The notes under the pieces were generated by a model. The model did not search any database. It had not been told where the DNA came from and saw only the letters and a list, made by a program, of their open reading frames with translations. From Peptococcaceae bacterium BRH_c23 (lineage in GTDB: Bacteria > Bacillota_B > Desulfitobacteriia > Desulfitobacteriales > Desulfitobacteriaceae), in the NCBI GenBank assembly GCA_000961805.1, contig LADV01000056.1, forward strand, positions 1 to 21,220: a DNA stretch of 21,220 nucleotides. The letters run 5' to 3'. Shown in pieces: positions 1 through 8,051 of this stretch (position 1 is the stretch's first letter; each line of letters opens with the position of its first letter). Position numbers and translations under genes: made by a program.

Positions 1-458
1 AGATCGGCTAATTGTATGGCCATCTGGTTAGTATCCTGATTCGTATTGAGTCCAAGCTTTTCACACATCCATTTAAGTTTATTAACATCTGTAATAATAA
101 ATGGAGTTTTCCCTTCTCCAGTCGCCTTTAAGGTTCTGAAAGCCTCATAGGCATGATGGCTATAGGTCCCCGCTCCCATAATATTTTGCAGAAGAAGCTT
201 TCTCATAGCCATAGCATCGGCACCAATTCCACAGACCCCTTTATCCTGTTCACCCTTTTCACTGATTCGGCAGGGTCCTTGGGCACATTGTTGACAGGTT
301 AAGCCTTGAAGACAAAATTTACAACGTATCTTCTCCTGTTGAGTCCAGCGATCGAATGAATTGGACATACCATCTTCCCGGATACGTATTAACATCTCTT
401 CAACAGAGTCATGATAACTTACCCGGCCTTCTGTCTTTTCCAGTATGGTTTCAGTCAT
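1..458 (-). CDS. cooS: Anaerobic Ni-CO dehydrogenase catalytic subunit, N-terminal part (runs off left edge)
   Basis: The minus strand reads open from an ATG at 458 to the window edge (152 codons, no stop). The start is preceded by AAAGGGGG about 8 nt upstream. The product is the N-terminus of a homodimeric Ni-Fe-S CO dehydrogenase, which oxidises CO to CO2 at the C-cluster. Cysteines occur at residues 46, 49, 55, 58, 63 and 76 within the motifs RCKFC, CQQC, GPCRI and GVCG, followed by GADAMAMR. In the CooS family these cysteines bind the D-cluster (at the dimer interface) and the B-cluster. The two D-cluster cysteines here are spaced CX2C instead of the classical CX7C, as I recall for the Desulfovibrio vulgaris enzyme with a [2Fe-2S] D-cluster. 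The C-cluster ligands lie outside the window. No signal peptide is seen, so it should be cytoplasmic. The family call is secure; whether it works with acetyl-CoA synthase or a hydrogenase/ferredoxin module cannot be told here. Confidence 0.95.
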   Translation of the reverse strand, partial: MTETILEKTEGRVSYHDSVEEMLIRIREDGMSNSFDRWTQQEKIRCKFCLQGLTCQQCAQGPCRISEKGEQDKGVCGIGADAMAMRKLLLQNIMGAGTYSHHAYEAFRTLKATGEGKTPFIITDVNKLKWMCEKLGLNTNQDTNQMAIQLAD

Positions 459-573
459 TACCGATCCCCCTTTTGTTATTACTATAGAAAGTTTGCTCAT
501 CTGCAATGGTAAATATGTACATGTTAATAAAAACTAAAAAGTCTCATTATCTATTCTCTTGTCATTCAATAGT

Positions 574-602
574 TGCTGATTAATTTTCGATATTAATCAG
601 CA
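574..602. promoter_or_regulatory. Perfect inverted repeat between cooS and yggT-like gene (candidate operator)
   Basis: Arms TGCTGATTAAT (574-584) and ATTAATCAGCA (592-602) are perfectly complementary over 11 bp with a 7-nt spacer. It lies between divergent genes, has no T-tract after it on either strand, and sits just upstream of the predicted plus-strand -35 at 615. An operator fits better than a terminator. The binding protein is unknown; it does not match the CooA/CRP half-site TGTGA or the Rex site. Confidence 0.5.
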
Positions 603-614
603 TGGTTGTTATAG

Positions 615-642
615 TTGCTTAGGAAAAATGGAAAGATATAAA
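615..642 (+). promoter_or_regulatory. Predicted sigma-A promoter for the yggT-like gene
   Basis: TTGCTT (615-620) and TATAAA (637-642) are separated by 16 nt and lie about 30 nt upstream of the ATG at 672. This is a visual match to consensus only. Confidence 0.4.
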
Positions 643-671
643 AATAGTAACCTTACAAGGAGGGATCATAA

Positions 672-1019
672 ATGAACGAAAGCAGCGTTATGAACACTGA
701 TCCGAAAAATCTCCAAGCTAAAAGAATCGTTTATTATATCTTAGGGGTTTTACAAGTTTTACTAGCCTTTCGCTTAATCTTCAAGCTATTAGGGGCCAAC
801 CCACAAAGTCCTTTTGTGTCGTTCATCTATTCTGTGTCACAAGCCTTTTTAATCCCCTTCAACGGTATTTTCAGATCGGCTGTCACTAAAGGAATTGAGG
901 CACAGTCAGTCTTAGAGCCAACGACCATTATCGCAATGATTGTTTATGCGATCATTGCTTGGGGAATCGTTAAGTTAATTGAAATCCGCAGGCCTGCGCA
1001 TAGCAACGAAATCCGGTAA
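672..1019 (+). CDS. YggT-family small integral membrane protein
   Basis: A 115-residue protein with an excellent ribosome binding site (AAGGAGGGATC) before ATG 672. It has two hydrophobic segments: about residues 20-42 (YYILGVLQVLLAFRLIFKLL) and about 84-103 (TIIAMIVYAIIAWGIVKLIE). The pattern ILGVLQVLLAFRLIFKLLGANPQ followed by F...PF.GIF is typical of one YggT repeat, here the single-repeat short form. YggT proteins are membrane proteins of uncertain role, linked to osmotic or cation homeostasis and cell-division contexts. The gene is monocistronic as far as seen, divergent from cooS, and followed by a repeat-like region. The family call is good; the function is unknown. Confidence 0.8.
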   Translation: MNESSVMNTDPKNLQAKRIVYYILGVLQVLLAFRLIFKLLGANPQSPFVSFIYSVSQAFLIPFNGIFRSAVTKGIEAQSVLEPTTIIAMIVYAIIAWGIVKLIEIRRPAHSNEIR

Positions 1020-1080
1020 AGGAATGCTTACCTCAGGTGAAGTTTTACTCCATCCGAAAGTTTAGTTGAACTTATCCATG

Positions 1081-1150
1081 TGCAAGTCATGCAAGCCAAG
1101 TGCAAGCCAAGAACCGTCCCCAACTTGCACACCAACTTGCATACAACTGC
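1081..1150. repeat. Short intergenic repeat-like element rich in TGCAAG / CTTGCA
   Basis: This stretch carries TGCAAG several times, then CTTGCA several times. One stem-loop pairs GTGCAAG (1100-1106) with CTTGCAC (1124-1130), and its loop contains AGAACCGTCCCC. Similar GGGGACGGTTCT-containing stem-loops are, from memory, dispersed in clostridial/Peptococcaceae intergenic DNA. No other full copy was seen in this window. Confidence 0.4.
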
Positions 1151-1170
1151 ATATTACGACTAGTGCAAAG

Positions 1171-1210
1171 AAACCCCCGTAACGGTAAATCTATACCGTT
1201 ACGGGGGTTT
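1171..1210 (-). terminator. Strong intrinsic terminator overlapping the 3' end of the MocR gene
   Basis: AAACCCCCGTAACGGTA (1171-1187) pairs perfectly with 1194-1210 (17 bp) around a 6-nt loop. In the minus-strand direction it is followed by TTTCTTT. The MocR stop codon TAG (1191-1193) is in the loop, so the last sense codons form one arm of the hairpin. Confidence 0.85.
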
Positions 1211-2600
1211 GGCCATTTTCTTTCATAAAGTCATGCAACAATAAAATTCCATTCCGGATCTCATCCGGTTCCAGATGCCCATATCCTATCAACAACTTGT
1301 CTAAATGCTTACCTTTGCGGATACTGTGATATTCCACCGGAGTAACACGAATCCCATAGTTTCGACCCCGCTGTGCAAACTCATTATCAAAACGCATACC
1401 TGGAAACTCTAGGGCAAGATGTAACCCTGCAGCATCTCCCCACGGGTGCCATGCTTTCCCGAATGTTTCATCCAGCGTCTGTAAAAGGACATGTCGCCTC
1501 TGTCCATATACCCTCCGCATCTGCTGTACATGCCTATCTAGTTTTCGAGTATGCAAGTATTCAGCCAAGGCCGCCTGTTCAAAAGGGGGATTCTGGACAT
1601 CTGCATGAATACGTAGATACCGCCACTGTGAGTGTAGTTGTTGCGGCAACACCACATAACCGATCCTTAACGCTGGGAATAAAACTTTGCTGAATGTCCC
1701 AACATAAATCACCCGTTGCGGATCCATCGAATAGAGAGGAGATACCGGGGCCCCGCAATATCTGAATTCACTATCATAATCATCCTCAACAATATACAAG
1801 TTATTTTCCCTAGCAAATCGTATCAACGCGGCTCGACGTTTAGCTGGAAGAATGCCTCCCAGAGGAAACTGATGAGAAGGTGTTACATATACTGCACATG
1901 CTCCTTTACCATCAAGATACTCGGTCTGAAGTCCTAGTGCATCCACCGGCACTGGACGCATTGAATATCCTTTACCTTGGAGTGCTCGCAGCATACCGAT
2001 ATGGCATGGGTCCTCTATCAGCATCTCCCGTCCCTCAGTAGACAGTAAATCGGCAATCAAATGTAAGGTTTGCGTTGCTCCAGCAGTAATGAAGATATCT
2101 TGTGAACTAACTGCAAGCCCCTTGCTTCGAAATAGCCATGCAGCAATTTCTTCACGTAACGACAGAAGCCCTTCCGGTCCGGAATAACCTAGTTGATTTA
2201 ATGGCATTTTTTCAAATGCTTTAACGAATAGTTGCTGCCATTGATAGCGCGGAAAACATCGCAAATCTGGCTGACCTGTCTTAAAATCAGCCCTGAACGA
2301 TTGAGCCTGTGGCATTGTTTCTTTCAACTGTTCTAAGGCAGGGGTTTTTTCAAGGCGCAGACCTTCAACAACCCGTGTTGGAGAACCCTGTCGGCTAATT
2401 ACAAATCCCTCAGCTAATAACATTTCGTAGGACTCAGCAACAGTATTGCGCGATACCGACTGTTGTTTTGCTAATTCACGTGTAGAAGGTAATGCTTCAC
2501 CTGGTTTTATCCGCCCATCTATTATGTAATCTCTCAGTGTTTGATAAATCTGACGCGACAAGGAAATTTCGCCTTGACGCTCTAATTCTATTCCCCACAT
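1191..2600 (-). CDS. MocR/PdxR-type transcriptional regulator (GntR wHTH fused to fold-type I aminotransferase domain)
   Basis: A protein of 469 residues from the ATG at 2600, which has GGAGGG just upstream. A TTG at 2636 would extend it by 12 residues but has no ribosome binding site. Residues about 8-75 are a GntR winged helix (LSRQIYQTLRDYIIDGRIKPGE, LPSTRELA, SRNTV..SYEML.AEGF). From about 110 onward it is a PLP-dependent aminotransferase-like domain, with TAGATQTLHLIADLL, the VEDDYDSEF motif and the PLP-lysine motif GTFSKVLFPALRIGYVV. The family regulates vitamin B6, GABA, taurine or efflux genes using PLP-amine adducts as effectors. It is divergent from an EamA exporter gene, which it probably controls together with itself. 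The effector is unknown. Confidence 0.93.
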   Translation of the reverse strand: MWGIELERQGEISLSRQIYQTLRDYIIDGRIKPGEALPSTRELAKQQSVSRNTVAESYEMLLAEGFVISRQGSPTRVVEGLRLEKTPALEQLKETMPQAQSFRADFKTGQPDLRCFPRYQWQQLFVKAFEKMPLNQLGYSGPEGLLSLREEIAAWLFRSKGLAVSSQDIFITAGATQTLHLIADLLSTEGREMLIEDPCHIGMLRALQGKGYSMRPVPVDALGLQTEYLDGKGACAVYVTPSHQFPLGGILPAKRRAALIRFARENNLYIVEDDYDSEFRYCGAPVSPLYSMDPQRVIYVGTFSKVLFPALRIGYVVLPQQLHSQWRYLRIHADVQNPPFEQAALAEYLHTRKLDRHVQQMRRVYGQRRHVLLQTLDETFGKAWHPWGDAAGLHLALEFPGMRFDNEFAQRGRNYGIRVTPVEYHSIRKGKHLDKLLIGYGHLEPDEIRNGILLLHDFMKENGQTPVTV

Positions 2601-2634
2601 ACTCCCTCCAACTGGACTATTAATAATCCCCTTC

Positions 2635-2659
2635 AACTGGTTCTGTTGCTAGACCAGTT
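2635..2659. promoter_or_regulatory. Inverted repeat, candidate MocR operator
   Basis: AACTGGT (2635-2641) and ACCAGTT (2653-2659) form a perfect 7-bp inverted repeat with an 11-nt spacer. A further AACTGG is at 2610-2615. The repeat sits between the MocR start and a minus-strand TATAAT (complement of 2671-2676), so binding would cover the MocR transcription start. The AACTGG copy at 2610-2615 lies in the same orientation, in line with the direct repeats bound by MocR proteins. Confidence 0.5.
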
Positions 2660-2729
2660 TATTTTGTATGATTATAACATCCCTGATTATTCATTACTAT
2701 AAAATAAACTATTATATGGAGGATGAAAA

Positions 2730-3683
2730 ATGGAACAGTTTAAAGGAATGATTTATTTAATGGGTGCTTTTACTCTGGCAGGAACTTCAGTTATTGCAGC
2801 CCGCTTCGTTTCCGGTCATCTGGGGACATTTACCATTACTGCTATCAGCTTGTTGTTTGCAATTCTTGCTTTGCTGCCGCTTTGCAGAAGCAATCTCAGA
2901 AAGACGCTTCAACAGATGTCGGCACGCGACTGGGTTACACTACTTCTCCAGGCAACATTTGGTATTTTTCTATTCCGTATGTTTCTTTTACAGGGTTTAT
3001 TGTACACAAGTTCAGGTGAAGCCGGAGTCCTAACCGGAGCGACACCAGCAGCAACAGCACTTTTTGCAAGGTTTCTGTTAAAGGAACCCTTATATAAAAA
3101 AAGCCTTTTCGGTATTTTCAGTACTATTATAGGTATTCTGTTGTTACAGGGAATATTGTTACCTGGAAATGCATTGACTATGAATCATGTAATCGGGAAT
3201 ATATTGGTTCTCTGTGCTGCAGTATGTGAATCTCTGTTCAATATTCTATCCCGGATCAGTAGTCTTAGAATAGTTGCAGCTCGTTCTCTTCCCATAAATC
3301 CCATTGTCCAAACGATCCTTGTATCAGGAATTGCTTTGCTTCTTTGCCTAATACCATCACTATTCGAGCATCCGGTTTTATCGCTTATGTCACTTGGTAT
3401 TAAAGAATGGTTGGCATTGGGGTGGTACGGTTTGTTCGTAACTGCACTGGCTTTCATTTTTTGGTACGCTGGTATAAAACGCTGCACCGCATATACAGCT
3501 GCTGCCTTTTCCGGTATGATGCCACTCACTTCGTTGGTCCTGTCTGTTTTGATATTAGGGGAGCGCGTTGCATTGCACCAATGGTCTGGGGGACTCTTGG
3601 TTGTCTTTGGTATGCTTCTGATTGGAGGGTGCCAAGTCAATCTACAACAAACAAGGTTACTAAGTATATCAGCATCTAAATGA
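2730..3683 (+). CDS. EamA/DMT-family membrane transporter (10 TM)
   Basis: A 317-residue hydrophobic protein starting at ATG 2730, with TGGAGGATG 7 nt upstream. It has two EamA halves: about residues 5-140 (first helix MIYLMGAFTLAGTSVIAARF; SGEAGVLTGATPAATALFARFLLKEP) and about 155-305 (ALAFIFWYAGIKRCTAYTAAAF, MPLTSLVLSVLILGERV, QWSGGLLVVFGM). The family exports amino acids, nucleotides or small metabolites and drugs. It is divergent from the MocR regulator with about 130 bp between them, an arrangement common for exporter/regulator pairs. The substrate cannot be read from the sequence. Confidence 0.92.
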   Translation: MEQFKGMIYLMGAFTLAGTSVIAARFVSGHLGTFTITAISLLFAILALLPLCRSNLRKTLQQMSARDWVTLLLQATFGIFLFRMFLLQGLLYTSSGEAGVLTGATPAATALFARFLLKEPLYKKSLFGIFSTIIGILLLQGILLPGNALTMNHVIGNILVLCAAVCESLFNILSRISSLRIVAARSLPINPIVQTILVSGIALLLCLIPSLFEHPVLSLMSLGIKEWLALGWYGLFVTALAFIFWYAGIKRCTAYTAAAFSGMMPLTSLVLSVLILGERVALHQWSGGLLVVFGMLLIGGCQVNLQQTRLLSISASK

Positions 3684-3706
3684 TACGAACTGTATGAGTG
3701 CGGAGC

Positions 3707-3726
3707 AAGTTGTGTCCCAACTTTTC
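3707..3726 (+). terminator. Weak intrinsic terminator after the EamA gene
   Basis: AAGTTG (3707-3712) pairs with CAACTT (3718-3723) across a 5-nt loop and is followed by TT. It is short, so the call is tentative. Confidence 0.3.
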
Positions 3727-3821
3727 ATACCCTCGCCAACAGTGGGTTCACAGAGTTCGAGTCGATTTAATTTACATAAATTGGGCTGGTAATAAGCATT
3801 GAATTAAGTCTATAATCAATT

Positions 3822-3854
3822 AATGATATACTCATTTTTCAGTCGTATATCATT
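3822..3854. promoter_or_regulatory. Inverted repeat upstream of the PocR sensor kinase gene (candidate operator)
   Basis: AATGATATAC (3822-3831) and GTATATCATT (3845-3854) are perfectly complementary over 10 bp with a 13-nt spacer, about 80-115 nt upstream of the kinase ATG. A TATACT box (3827-3832) lies inside the left arm, so bound protein could block or recruit polymerase. The binding protein is unknown. Confidence 0.4.
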
Positions 3855-3935
3855 TGTTATTTGGATACCAATCAATCATCTGGTTGCAAGTTAACTCTAG
3901 AAAATGAGTTTAGACATCGTACAGGAGAGGATTGT

Positions 3936-5183
3936 ATGGATCATAAACCAAAGAGCCTATTTCAACTCATTGAAGAGGACAAGCTAGTACGAATCATTGA
4001 AACCTTCACTAAGGCCACTGACATCACGATTGATATTAATGATGCCCTGGGTTTTCCTGTGGTTCAGCATGATTACTTTTATGGATTTTGCCGTAGCATC
4101 CGCTCCAAAGAGGCTGGTCTAAAGCGATGTATTAATTCCAATGCTCAGCTAGGTTTTAATACCGTAGAGCAGGGCAACTCCTGTATGGGCAAATGCCATG
4201 CTGGTGTTATGCTAATGTCAGTACCCATCATAGTAGATGATCAGTTCTATGGATCGATTACCTGCGGTCAGATGCTCCTGGAAAAACCACAAACTCAAGA
4301 GATTGAAGATATGCTTCACGCTACTTCTGACTTGGGTCTTGATCCCGAACACTTAATCCAATCTTTTCAGGAAATCCAGGTTATAAGCATGGAAAAATGC
4401 CAAGCTGCCGGTGGACTTATACAATTTGTGGTGAGTTATATAGTCGAACTGATCTATCGGGCAAAGATGCAAGAAGCGCTAAGCAAAGAGAAATTGAAAG
4501 CAGCTGAGGACGCGCGAATTATCGTAGAGCTTGAGCACACGCTACACAAGGCAGAGTTAAAAAACCTACAGGCTCAAATTAAACCCCACTTTTTATTCAA
4601 CACTCTAAACACGATCATCAGTTTGGTAACTCTCGGTGAAAATACAAAAGGATTGAACACTCTTTTCGCCCTGTCCAATTTACTAAGGCATAATTTAGAT
4701 CAGCCAGAAGAATTGGTCTCCTTGTGTGAAGAACTACATTATGTAGAAAGCTATCTTCTTATTCAAAAAACCAGATTTGGTAGTCGACTTGAAGTATCTA
4801 TAGACGTTCCGGAAAACCTCCGAAATTTACAGATTCCTTTTTTAAGTTTGCAACCCTTAGCGGAGAATGCCTGTATCCATGGGTTGGAACCAAAAGAGGG
4901 TATAGGCCACCTCTGGATTAAGGCTAGAAAAGTTAACAACCTTGTGGAGATATCAGTGATAGATGATGGAGTCGGCATGCCCCAGGCTTATGCTGCGATC
5001 GATTTGAGCAAGGATCAGCAAATCCTTGCAGGGATTGGTCTGCGCAATGTTCATAAACGCTTGCAACTACAATTTGGCAAGGAATTCGGGGTTAAGCTGG
5101 TGCCTGAACAAGGGCTTACTACAGTTAGTCTCTTAATACCGAGTCAGTCCCCTATACCGCATTACGGCATCACTGATGAATGA
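3936..5183 (+). CDS. Cytosolic PocR-domain sensor histidine kinase (LytS/YesM-type)
   Basis: A protein of 415 residues from ATG 3936, chosen because AGGAGAGG lies 6 nt upstream. A TTG at 3861 would add 25 residues without a ribosome binding site. Residues about 10-175 form a PocR ligand-binding domain with C52 (FC..IRS), C65, C83, the CHAG motif at 87-90 and C110 (CGQ). A coiled linker follows. The His_kinase phosphoacceptor motif IKPHFLFN has H218. The HATPase has its N-box at LAENACIHG (about 308-316), D-box VIDDGVGM and G-box GIGLRN (about 366). No transmembrane segment is seen, so it should sense an intracellular ligand. Its likely partner is the REC-AraC protein at 6833-7882, separated by ald on the other strand. 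PocR domains are proposed to bind small hydrocarbon derivatives; here the ligand may be a methylated amine or cofactor. Confidence 0.92.
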   Translation: MDHKPKSLFQLIEEDKLVRIIETFTKATDITIDINDALGFPVVQHDYFYGFCRSIRSKEAGLKRCINSNAQLGFNTVEQGNSCMGKCHAGVMLMSVPIIVDDQFYGSITCGQMLLEKPQTQEIEDMLHATSDLGLDPEHLIQSFQEIQVISMEKCQAAGGLIQFVVSYIVELIYRAKMQEALSKEKLKAAEDARIIVELEHTLHKAELKNLQAQIKPHFLFNTLNTIISLVTLGENTKGLNTLFALSNLLRHNLDQPEELVSLCEELHYVESYLLIQKTRFGSRLEVSIDVPENLRNLQIPFLSLQPLAENACIHGLEPKEGIGHLWIKARKVNNLVEISVIDDGVGMPQAYAAIDLSKDQQILAGIGLRNVHKRLQLQFGKEFGVKLVPEQGLTTVSLLIPSQSPIPHYGITDE

Positions 5184-5219
5184 AATCTCTACATCGCGGC
5201 GCAATACCATCACTGCGCG

Positions 5220-5305
5220 TTTGAGTCTTGGTAGCGCTCTAATTCAAACATCCTTGTTCGAGTCTTAGTAGCTCTATCCTCAAACATCCTTGTTCTAGTT
5301 ATAGC
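5220..5305. repeat. Imperfect tandem repeat, about 37-bp unit, 2.3 copies
   Basis: Copy 1 (5220-5256) and copy 2 (5257-5292) abut and share TTYGAGTCTTRGTAG, CTCTA and TCAAACATCCTTG. A decayed third start, TTCTAGTTATAGC, follows. The region lies between the kinase and ald genes, is non-coding, and has no recognised function. Confidence 0.65.
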
Positions 5306-5378
5306 CAGCGCGTGCAACTTAAGCGAGAACATAGGACGCGCCTAGTATCAAATGCTCCATGGATGGTTTAGCAGCATG

Positions 5379-5410
5379 GAAAAAGGACAAGCTTTTGAGC
5401 CTGTCCTTTC
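5379..5410 (-). terminator. Intrinsic terminator of ald
   Basis: On the minus strand AGGACA-GGCT pairs with AGCT-TGTCCT (5384-5407, one G-T pair) and is followed by five T. It is nested inside a second inverted repeat, GGTTTAGCA (5365-5373) with TGCTAAACC (5430-5438). It lies about 50 nt after the ald stop. Confidence 0.75.
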
Positions 5411-5459
5411 CTACGTGTGAAACTTCGGTTGCTAAACCGTTCTTGGGGTCTAATCCGGC

Positions 5460-6593
5460 TTAAAAACTAGAGGGGACTTCAGTAACGTCACTTAACGGCG
5501 TGTACTCCAGATTGAGTGCTTCTGCAACTGCTTTATAGGTGAGTTTACCATGGATTACGTTGACACCGCGGGCCAGCGCCAGGTCGGTTCTGATTGCTTC
5601 AGCATAGCCTAGTTTAGCAAGCTTAAGTGCATAGGGCAATGTAGCATTGGTCAAGGCGAAGGTCGAAGTACGGGCTACTGCTCCAGGCATGTTGGCGACA
5701 CTATAGTGTATAACCCCAAACTTTTCATAGGTTGGTTCTGCATGAGTGGTCACATGATCAATCGTTTCTACACTGCCACCTTGGTCAATAGCAACGTCAA
5801 CAATCACCGAACCCGGTTTCATAGCTTTCACCATTTCTTCAGTAACCAGCTTAGGGGCTCTCGCACCGGGGATCAGAACTGCTCCTACCAGCAGATCAGC
5901 TTGCGCTACAGCCTGCGCAATATTATAACTGTTAGACATTAAAGTTTTGATCTTTGAACTAAAGATATCATCCAGATAGCGGAGACGGGCATTGCTTACA
6001 TCCAGAATAGTAACCTCTGCTCCCATACCGATGGCCATTTTAGCGGCGTTGATACCAACGATACCGCCACCAACAATCGTAACTTTAGCAGGGGAAACTC
6101 CGGGAACTCCGCCTAAGAGGATACCTTTCCCACCATATTGCTTTTCCAGAAACTGAGCACCAATTTGAGTTGCCATTCGCCCGGCCACTTCACTCATAGG
6201 AATGAGTAGAGGCAGGCTGCCGTCAGCAGGCTGAACAGTTTCGTAAGCAATACCTACGACATTTTTCTTGAGTAATGCTGCTGTCAAGGCGGGCTCTGGT
6301 GCCAGGTGAAGATAGGTAAACAGCAGTTGACCATCTTTGAACAGATCATATTCTGCAGACAGGGGCTCTTTTACTTTAATGATCATATCCGCGCTAGTAT
6401 AAACATCAGCCGGGGTAGCCAAGACTTCGGCGCCAGCAGCAATGTATTCCTCGTTACTGATTCCACTGCCGACACCAGCATTATTTTCAATGACAACTTG
6501 GTGGCCGGCTTTGCAAAATGCCACAACCCCGGCGGGAGTAAGAGCAACGCGGTTTTCATTATTCTTAATTTCTTTAGGTACTCCGATAATCAT
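5460..6593 (-). CDS. ald: Alanine dehydrogenase
   Basis: A protein of 377 residues, close to the usual 370-378 of the family, from ATG 6593 with AAAGGAGA upstream. It catalyses NAD-dependent oxidative deamination of L-alanine to pyruvate and ammonia, and the reverse. The N-terminal signature [17 protein letters not shown], the substrate residues in KVKEP and YLHLAPE, and the Rossmann motif [17 protein letters not shown] (about 172-188) are all present. [10 protein letters not shown] matches the second family signature region. The gene is on the opposite strand between the PocR kinase and the response regulator genes, and is divergent from the latter. This makes control by that two-component pair plausible but unproven. 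It is probably cytoplasmic and hexameric. Confidence 0.96.
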   Translation of the reverse strand: MIIGVPKEIKNNENRVALTPAGVVAFCKAGHQVVIENNAGVGSGISNEEYIAAGAEVLATPADVYTSADMIIKVKEPLSAEYDLFKDGQLLFTYLHLAPEPALTAALLKKNVVGIAYETVQPADGSLPLLIPMSEVAGRMATQIGAQFLEKQYGGKGILLGGVPGVSPAKVTIVGGGIVGINAAKMAIGMGAEVTILDVSNARLRYLDDIFSSKIKTLMSNSYNIAQAVAQADLLVGAVLIPGARAPKLVTEEMVKAMKPGSVIVDVAIDQGGSVETIDHVTTHAEPTYEKFGVIHYSVANMPGAVARTSTFALTNATLPYALKLAKLGYAEAIRTDLALARGVNVIHGKLTYKAVAEALNLEYTPLSDVTEVPSSF

Positions 6594-6832
6594 TTTAATA
6601 ATCTCCTTTCAATATGGGAAGCCTTTTAGTACCTTTATCATCTCACAATTAAGTTCTTAAACCAGACAAAACCATGTGCAATATTCTTAAGATATTGTCA
6701 GATTATTTGAATAACTTATTAAAATTTTTACCTTGAGTATTAATATTTTGTAATGCATAGATATTAAAAGAAAGTATAATTAATATGAACTCCTATCATA
6801 AGCAACAGATCTTGAGGGTGGGTGGTAATAGG

Positions 6833-7882
6833 ATGTATAGAGTATTACTGGTTGATGATGAGGAATTAGAACGCAAAATTATCTGCTTTATCCTACAAAA
6901 CTCCAGCCTGCCTATCACAATAGTTGGAGAAGCTACGAGTGGGCGAGAAGCTTTAGAAAAGGTTCATCTCACACGCCCTGATTTGATAATCATGGATATC
7001 AAAATGCCCGGAATTGACGGAATTGAGGCAACCAGACAAATTAAGGCACTTAACCCTGCCACAGAAGTCATTATTTTAACAGCCTATGGTAAATTTTCTT
7101 ATTCTCAGCAGGCTATAAAAGCTCAAGCCACAGATTACTTACTCAAACCAATTCAACCACAACAACTGATCGAGGCTGTAAAACAGGCAATGGATAGATT
7201 TTCCCTTAGAAAGTTTCAACCTGGTCCTACTCTGGATTTGACAGGACTTGAGGAACAAGTAAGAGCAGGAAATCTTAAGGAGGGTAAACGTCAATTAGCG
7301 CTTATTCTTGAGCAGCTCGCTGCTTCAAACCAGATTCCACAAACAGTTCTTGTAAATTCTTTTGCTGTACGACTCATGATCATTGTCATACAAGTTACCC
7401 TTTCTGCAGGTGCTGATCCCTCCGAAGTTACTCCAATTGAACATGAGCTTGCCCAAGATTTATCCCATGTATCCTCCCTCGATGATATAAAATATTGGGG
7501 GGAGATAATGCTGGAAAAATGTATTGGTTTATTAGGTTCAAATCAGCCGTTTAATCAATCCCAAGTCTTAGTAAGTAAGGCCAAAGACTATATCGAATCT
7601 AACTATGCCCATAATATTTCGCTTAATATAGTGGCAACTCATGTCCACCTCAGTCCCGCTTATCTCAGCCGGATCTTTAATAAACATACAGGTATTGGTT
7701 TAACAGATTATCTGGCCCAAGTACGGCTCAAGAATGCCAAGCAACAATTGCGTAGGTCAACTGCCACAATCGACCAAATAGCCGCTGCTACCGGGTTTAA
7801 TTCCAGCAGCTATTTTTCAGCTATTTTCAAAAAGCACGAGGGTATTACCCCCTCTGAGTATCGAGCAAATCATACCTTTTAA
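6833..7882 (+). CDS. Response regulator: REC receiver plus AraC-type DNA-binding domain
   Basis: A protein of 349 residues from ATG 6833 (MYRVLLVDDEE), where REC domains normally begin. An upstream ATG at 6785 adds 16 residues without a ribosome binding site. The receiver has acidic residues D8/D9, phosphoacceptor D55 (LIIMDIKMPG), T83 (ILTAYG) and K105 (YLLKPI). The C-terminal 100 residues are an AraC double helix-turn-helix (SLNIVATHVHLSPAYLSRIF; TIDQIAAATGF, SYFSAIFKKHEGITPSEYR). This YesN-like architecture normally pairs with LytS/YesM-type kinases, which fits the PocR kinase at 3936-5183. Between the domains are about 110 helical residues, possibly for dimerisation. Its targets may be ald and the methyltransferase island. 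Confidence 0.93.
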   Translation: MYRVLLVDDEELERKIICFILQNSSLPITIVGEATSGREALEKVHLTRPDLIIMDIKMPGIDGIEATRQIKALNPATEVIILTAYGKFSYSQQAIKAQATDYLLKPIQPQQLIEAVKQAMDRFSLRKFQPGPTLDLTGLEEQVRAGNLKEGKRQLALILEQLAASNQIPQTVLVNSFAVRLMIIVIQVTLSAGADPSEVTPIEHELAQDLSHVSSLDDIKYWGEIMLEKCIGLLGSNQPFNQSQVLVSKAKDYIESNYAHNISLNIVATHVHLSPAYLSRIFNKHTGIGLTDYLAQVRLKNAKQQLRRSTATIDQIAAATGFNSSSYFSAIFKKHEGITPSEYRANHTF

Positions 7883-8051
7883 CCAGGATCAGAGGTCATT
7901 ATAGTTGCCAAAAGGGATGCAGAAATTGAGTCAATTCGACTGCATAATTTAGAGGTATTGAGCGTTTTAGCGCGAAATGTTACGTAATAGTTTATTTTTT
8001 CCTGTCAGGCCAATCCTATTAAAGATTAAACAACAAATTGAGGAGACTACT

